Source of the DNA: Liolophura sinensis
Lineage: Eukaryota > Mollusca > Polyplacophora > Chitonida > Chitonidae
Direction of reading: 5' to 3'
Assembly: GCF_032854445.1 (NCBI RefSeq)
Contig: NC_088298.1
Span: 9,165,504 to 9,229,503, forward strand
Length of the DNA: 64,000 nt
The stretch's first letter is position 1. Each line of letters begins with the position of its first letter. Below, piece after piece: positions 58,761 to 64,000 of the stretch. The translations under genes and the position numbers were made by a program. The notes below the pieces were generated by a model. The model made no database searches and was not told where the DNA came from. It saw only the letters and a program-made list of their open reading frames with translations.

Positions 58761-59849
58761 AAATGTCACAATCCTTTTTATTTTCTTTCAGAAATTAAAG
58801 AAATGCTTAACTATCATTGGCCGCGAAAAGGCTAGGGCAAAGCCAGTAAAATGGGAAGTGACGGCACTGTGCTAGCTGGCAAATGGTGATCACCGTATGT
58901 TTTTTTTATCTAACCCTGCCTAAGTCATAGTGCTAGTGGGGAGTGTTATTTGTTACCGTTTAAGAAATTGCATGAACAGTTAGAATACAACCCTGACCGT
59001 GGTAAATTGACGAGAGACCGTATTTCACCGGTTACGTGTGACCATTTGCCATCTATCACATTTCGTCGTTGCTCTGGTTTTACTCTCTGTGGTGTACGTC
59101 CTTTAATTATCTTTTATTGTAACTGTTAATAAACTTTTGTCTGTCATTTCTGTCTGTCAGTCAAAACTGATCAAAGGAATAACACTCGTAACCCAAACCT
59201 CTGTATTTGTGTGATGTTGTAGTTTAAGGTAAGCTGAAATCGTGCAGATACAGAAAACCTGAGGTGCCGTCATTGTATCAATTTTAACCATTCAGGCGCG
59301 AGTTTCTTCTATAACCTGAGGACGTACCTGTCTCCGCTGTGACGTCACGCGATCCCTGTATTTTCTTTTTGCCATATAAACTGATGAGCGTATTGTGTGC
59401 GAGTGACACGACGTCATCATGTTTCTGGTTCTCTATTATGACCTAACCCGTGGACTCATAAGAATTCCAGATTAAAATGTGGATTTGAACAGAATTCCAA
59501 AGCACATCAAAAAAATGGATGGGTCTCTTCGATCTCTTTCCACCGATAGTCCGAAATAAGTAAGGTTTTTCTAGGAGCTTGTCATTTCTTTTAAAGCGAT
59601 CAGACGGCGACATGAAGAAGAAGGCATTTTGGAAAGCGCAGACTGAGTTCAAACCTAGAGAGGAGCTATTCAGTCTAACTTCCGTAGCGTTAAACCTCAT
59701 TAAAACAGACATGTGAACAAAGCAACCGTCGTATGAATGTAATTTTTAAGCTTTAGTTCGACTTAAATAAGTATAATATCCCTTGTAAATAAATATTGAC
59801 AGAGTATACATTCATAATTGTGTTTAATTCAGCTTGATCAATATATTTA
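58761..59849. other. No gene seen
   Basis: The minus-strand open frame 59443-59712 has no recognisable domain. Confidence 0.45.
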
Positions 59850-60200
59850 TCGTGTTGAGTTAGATCGTCACGTTGGATATATGAACATTTGCAATCAAAG
59901 TGCAACTGAGATACATATATTGGTCGACGACAACTGATATTCTAGCATGGTAACACGATAACAATACTGATTTCACTCAGTCGTTTAGAACATACCTTGC
60001 TTCTTTCTACTATCACTGAGAGCTGTTGACTGCTTCTCTTTGGATGAATCTGTTTTCATTTCGTACTTTATATACTTTCTTATTTCTTTGGCGGTTCGTG
60101 ATAACCATTGTTTTGGTAATTGGCCTTGCCATTATTGATCAGGAACGTCCATTTTGGTCGACGTGTCGCATACGAATGTCAGTTTTGGCGCCTAGATTAA
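59850..60200 (+). repeat. Repeat D copy 6, longest
   Basis: From ATCGTGTTGAGTTAGATCGT through CACTCAGTCGTTTAGAACAT, GGATGAATCTGTTTTCATTT, GGTAATTGGCCTTGCCATTA and CATACGAATGTCAGTTTTGG. With copy 1 it defines the 5-prime end of the family. Confidence 0.78.
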
Positions 60201-61737
60201 GCCTCAGAGAAACTAAATAAATCTACTTAAACAAGCAAAACTTTCGCGAACATGTTTTACCTTCATTATGTTACAAATATCCACGAGTTAGATTTGAGCC
60301 ATATACTTGATATTTGTGTATTTTATGACTGTCTGCTGCTTGGTTCAAGCCTTCGTAATATTGACGTTACCCGTAACACTCAAAAGCTTTTCGAGCAAAC
60401 CTTGTGCTTATTTCACATAAATAAACACAACTGATATGACCTCAGGCTCTTTTCGCACACACGCATAACCTACCTGCATATGCTCACATCAGTTGTTCTA
60501 AGAATACACACACGCGCGCAATAAGTTAAATTTGTTCTCTGCCATCTATCCAGGGGTAACCGCGGCTAATTCAGACACGTAATCAAGGACGTCACAGTGC
60601 ACGAGACAAACCGAGCCAACAGAGCAGACTGTCAGTGGCATGAGAGTCTCTGACGTCACTGATTAGTTGAGCTCGTGCGCTGTAAACCAACCGTACTGGC
60701 AGATATGTAAGGTACACCAACTACCCTACATTTCTGAAGCGGGGTTTAGCTGTCAGTTTGCTTAACATGCACGCGGTTGTTATTGCCGACAAGCTAAATC
60801 GGTGGATTTTAAAAACCTTGTAGTTTTACGACTTTGGCTCTGTGAAGTTCATGTGGGTTCAACTTCTAGGGTAGTTCATGTGGCTTCCCCGGAAAGTGTA
60901 CCGCTCCAGTTAGATCCCTACATATGCGGAAGGTTTCACTCGTTGTGAGATTGGCTAAGTACTTAACTATGAGAATTATCCGGTTCATTTACTGTAAATA
61001 AAGTCGACTGAATGATTATACACGGTGGGATGACAGATTGTGTCGGATTCATTGATTGGCTGTACAGCTAATTAGCCCTCTCCACTGATTGACCGATTGG
61101 CACAACTGATGCATTGACTTCTTGATTTGTTTCGTTGTTTACAGGGATTTTCAGGGTGCATTATTTAGCAACTTAATAATTACTTGTAAGGTACGTCACG
61201 TGATGAGGATCACGTTTATAATTGGACGGAAACGGGGCGAAGTCACTGCCCTTCACCTTAGCCCACAAGCAGCCAAATCTCCAGACCGGAAGAACATACA
61301 TTATTTCAATAATGATCACAGCTCATGATTATTGATTACTTGAGCTAAATAGCTATATATCTAGCTGCATAAATAATTAATTATACTGTCATACAATATA
61401 CAATAATTACACAAATCAATGCCTTGACCTTCTTGTTACTTCGCTTATTTATGGGATTCGAATTTTCAACAACAGCAAACTGACAGCAAAAGGATTAGAG
61501 TTTATGATGTTTTCAGCCATAAATGACATTCTGATCGCCGATTGTACAAGATAGCAATTGTCAACATGTGAAGATAGACGTTGAAGGTCAATAACACAAA
61601 AGAGAATTTCCGAAATAACGTTCAACACAAAGCAAAGAACTGTGAATGTTTACAAGTAAGAAATGCTGAAAATGTCACCCCAAAAAGAAGCCAAAATATT
61701 CAATAACGTCAGAAAGTCTCGGGAAATGTTGTAAATT
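60201..61737. other. No gene seen
   Basis: No repeat family or supported coding sequence was recognised. Confidence 0.5.
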
Positions 61738-62343
61738 GCCGTTAATGGAGAAGAAAACATAAAAATGATGCCATATCAGAGGGAAGGCGTCAAAATTTAT
61801 TTGCAAATATGGTCTTTAGTATTTTTTTTTTTGACATTTATTTCCTCGAAAAAAGGGTACTTGAAAATATTTTTGTATGGTGGGTTTTTGGGACCACATG
61901 TTGGTATTCACCGTCGTTGCAGAATGATGCTCTAAATATGGATGTGATGCATGTCTAATAAATGTATTTGAATGTAAATCTCTTCTTTAAATCCATACAT
62001 ATGGATTTAATTTAAATTATGACAATATTTACGAATATATTAAAAAGATAAATATGATCAAAATCCAGGTTAAACACATTTGTTTTCTCTGAAATAACTC
62101 AATTATATTACAAATATACACATTAAGGATGTGTTACATCATAACTTATAACATTAGTTCAAAAAGACTATATGTATTAAAAGGTGATCCCAAATACCCA
62201 CCATACAAAAATTATTTTCAAGTGTCTTTTTCTCTTTAAAGAAAAATGGAAAAAACTATTAAAGACCATATTTGCAACTAGTTTTTCGTACTCTTTCATT
62301 TGACCTTTAATGTATTTTTTTTACGTTTTCTCCACCTTTAAAG
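61738..62343. mobile_element. Foldback family E, copy 2
   Basis: Shares AAAACATAAAAATGATGCCA, GTGATGCATGTCTAATAAAT, CCAAATACCCACCATACAAA and TTTTTCTCTTTAAAGAAAAATGG-type segments with 30381-30858. Its two ends are inverted copies for about 150 bp. It is about 125 bp longer than copy 1 in the centre. Confidence 0.82.
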
Positions 62344-62377
62344 ACAAACCGTAGATTTTTGGCCAACAATCAATCGG

Positions 62378-62518
62378 AGGCAGGACATCTGTCTGCCAGC
62401 AGCCTACAGATGGTCGTGGGTTTCCCCCGGGCTCTGACTGAATTCTTTACCACCATATTGCAGGCACTGTATTCTTGAGTACAACGTAAAACACCTATCA
62501 AATAAATAAATAAATAAA
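62378..62518 (+). mobile_element. SINE-A 3-prime half
   Basis: CTGTCTGCCAGCAGCCTACA, GATGGTCGTGGGTTTCCCCC and a TCAAATAAATAAATAAATAA tail. Confidence 0.85.
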
Positions 62519-63448
62519 CCAATGGACATTTTCCTATTATTTTAAAATAGCCCAAATAAATAGGCTTCACAAACTATTAGACCCGATTATGAAGTGTTAT
62601 CCTTCAAAATCAATGCCGAGAATAACGTTCCTAAAAATTTTCTTCCAAAAATTTTTTCAAACTGTAGAATCATTTTAGCTCTAAATAGCTCACAGTAATT
62701 AGCCCCTTATATACTAAATGGAAATAGATTGAGGGATTTGACTAGATTACTTAGTATGGATATTTTGCCAGAAATTTCCTGTGTAGCCTCTTAAATCAAT
62801 AGTTCATGTATGAATCCCTGTTGCGCTTTAATTAGATACAAAACAGGTACCGGGGATACCCGGGATAAAACCACCAACCTTTGGCAATTGGCTGTCGAAA
62901 CATTTTTCACGTAACACAGATATACACGCGATATTGGTGAAAGACAAGAGGTCCTCATCAACTTTTATTGCCACCAATGTCCCAGATTCCCGTAGATTAA
63001 AGCTGTAGGCCTACATGTTCAAATTTAAACAAAAACGACTCGACCTGGTATCGAACCCCCGAAGTTGTGATCATTAGTATCTCTCTAAACAATAAACAAA
63101 CTCGTGGTGCAGCTTGGCCTTTGATCTATATACAGCGTGTGGTATGAGCACAGGCATGCCGTGCAGATCTCCCAGTAGAGTACCTTTATTACCAACAGGT
63201 GGGCAAAGACCGCCTCTATAGCTGAGACTGTATTACCCCCTCTATGTACACAGCATATGGTATTTATATCACCAATTTACCCTCACCGAACAGTTCCACG
63301 TGAGGATTTTACCGCTTCGGTACAATTTTCGCTCGCCGTAACACGGCTTAATGGTAAGGTAATGTCCGAATCTTGGCAGGCCATAGAAATCCGTGGATTG
63401 TTTGTCCGTGTGGTTGGCCGACTCTTCGACTTTCGTGCTGTTAGCTAA
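62519..63448. other. No gene seen
   Basis: An inverted B-box-like ATCGAACCCCCGAAG near 63051 hints at an old SINE head. Nothing else is assignable. Confidence 0.45.
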
Positions 63449-63620
63449 TTTAGTTTATTTGTTTATTGGATCGTTGCTTAACGTTATACTCATTAATTTT
63501 TCACTTGTACGATGGCAGTCAGTATTATGGGCGGAGGAAAAAGGAGTGCCGGTATAAACCACCGCCCTTTGGCACATTACTGACGAACTTTCCCACATGA
63601 GATGCGCATCGTATTGATGG
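63449..63620 (-). mobile_element. Diverged SINE-A copy
   Basis: TTTATTTGTTTATTGGATCG, ACGTTATACTCATTAATTTTTC, GATGGCAGTCAGTATTATGG and AACTTTCCCACATGAGATGC follow the SINE-A order with many changes. The head is not recognisable. Confidence 0.7.
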
Positions 63621-64000
63621 AACACAAGTGGTCTTCAACGACAGCAAGACTGCACAAACGGCCATCACACCACCCCTTATTGTCACCAAAGCTCCACTAA
63701 CAGCGACAAAGGGTGAAGGTTAACATATTTTTGTTCAAGGCTAGATTTGAACCTACACCCAAATTGTCGGTTAACTCCAGATAAATAGACATGCTCATTG
63801 TTTGCAAAGTTATCTACACTGCATTCTTGGGAGCAGATCGTTGCCGAGTGGTAAATATACGTGTTTGCCTTTAGACCCTTAGGAAACCTGGCCATGAAAA
63901 AGAAGCTTATACTTCCCATGTTTTGGGCTTTGGTGACAATAAGAGGCCCATGTTGCCGTTGGCGCAGTTTTCAGTTCGTTTCAGACCACTTGTCTTCCAC
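63621..64000. other. No gene seen
   Basis: No repeat family or supported coding sequence up to the window edge. Confidence 0.5.

Overview
The window looks like nuclear DNA of a marine invertebrate, most likely a mollusc and perhaps a bivalve. It is AT-rich and gene-poor, has GT-AG introns, and is crowded with tRNA-derived SINEs, foldback elements and minisatellites. There is no operon structure, no prokaryotic gene density and no CRISPR array. The phylum is inferred from the dominant SINE, whose conserved core I associate with molluscan (bivalve) Meta-type SINEs. No database search was possible.

One gene can be supported by reading splice sites and translating. It lies on the minus strand between about 39.97 kb and 13.1 kb (possibly ending near 4.4 kb) and encodes a pentameric ligand-gated ion channel. 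Its exons are: first exon 39891-39971 or alternative first exon 27880-27987; ligand-binding exons 23599-23727, 22863-23060 and 16902-17159 (the last ends inside M1); M2 exon 16195-16350; M3-M4 exon 14645-14824; tail exon 13100-13147; and a possible terminal exon 4730-4906. Every junction is phase 0. The channel keeps the FPFD motif but lacks both cysteines of the Cys-loop. Its M3-M4 linker is very short, its M2-M3 loop resembles bacterial GLIC, and neither first exon encodes a signal peptide. It therefore belongs with the Cys-less, prokaryote-like animal receptors (the Alvinella Alpo type) rather than classical nicotinic or GABA receptors.

The rest is repeats. From 1 to 975 there is a 30-bp minisatellite. 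From 1 to 13 kb there are SINEs, foldback elements, a CCAAT-motif cluster and the possible last exon. From 13 to 40 kb the channel gene is filled with intronic repeats, including a 3.55-kb satellite of 38-bp units (18623-22175), a 39-bp repeat at 27.3 kb, a 38-bp repeat at 34.5-35.6 kb and a 52-bp repeat at 38 kb. From 40 to 64 kb I recognise no gene, only a 35-bp satellite (42 kb), GGAT- and GAT-rich arrays, a SINE-derived hairpin at 55.6 kb, a 37-bp satellite at 58.3 kb and further interspersed repeats.

Six interspersed families recur. SINE-A is tRNA-derived, with about 26 copies. Element B is about 470 bp with a (CTCA)n end. SINE-C is a second tRNA-derived family sharing a 3-prime tail with B. 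Repeat D has six copies, all in one orientation. Foldback family E has two copies. The sixth group is several single-copy MITE-like foldbacks. Two of the satellites (18.6 and 58.3 kb) can be traced to segments of B and SINE-C, so this window shows satellites arising from mobile elements.
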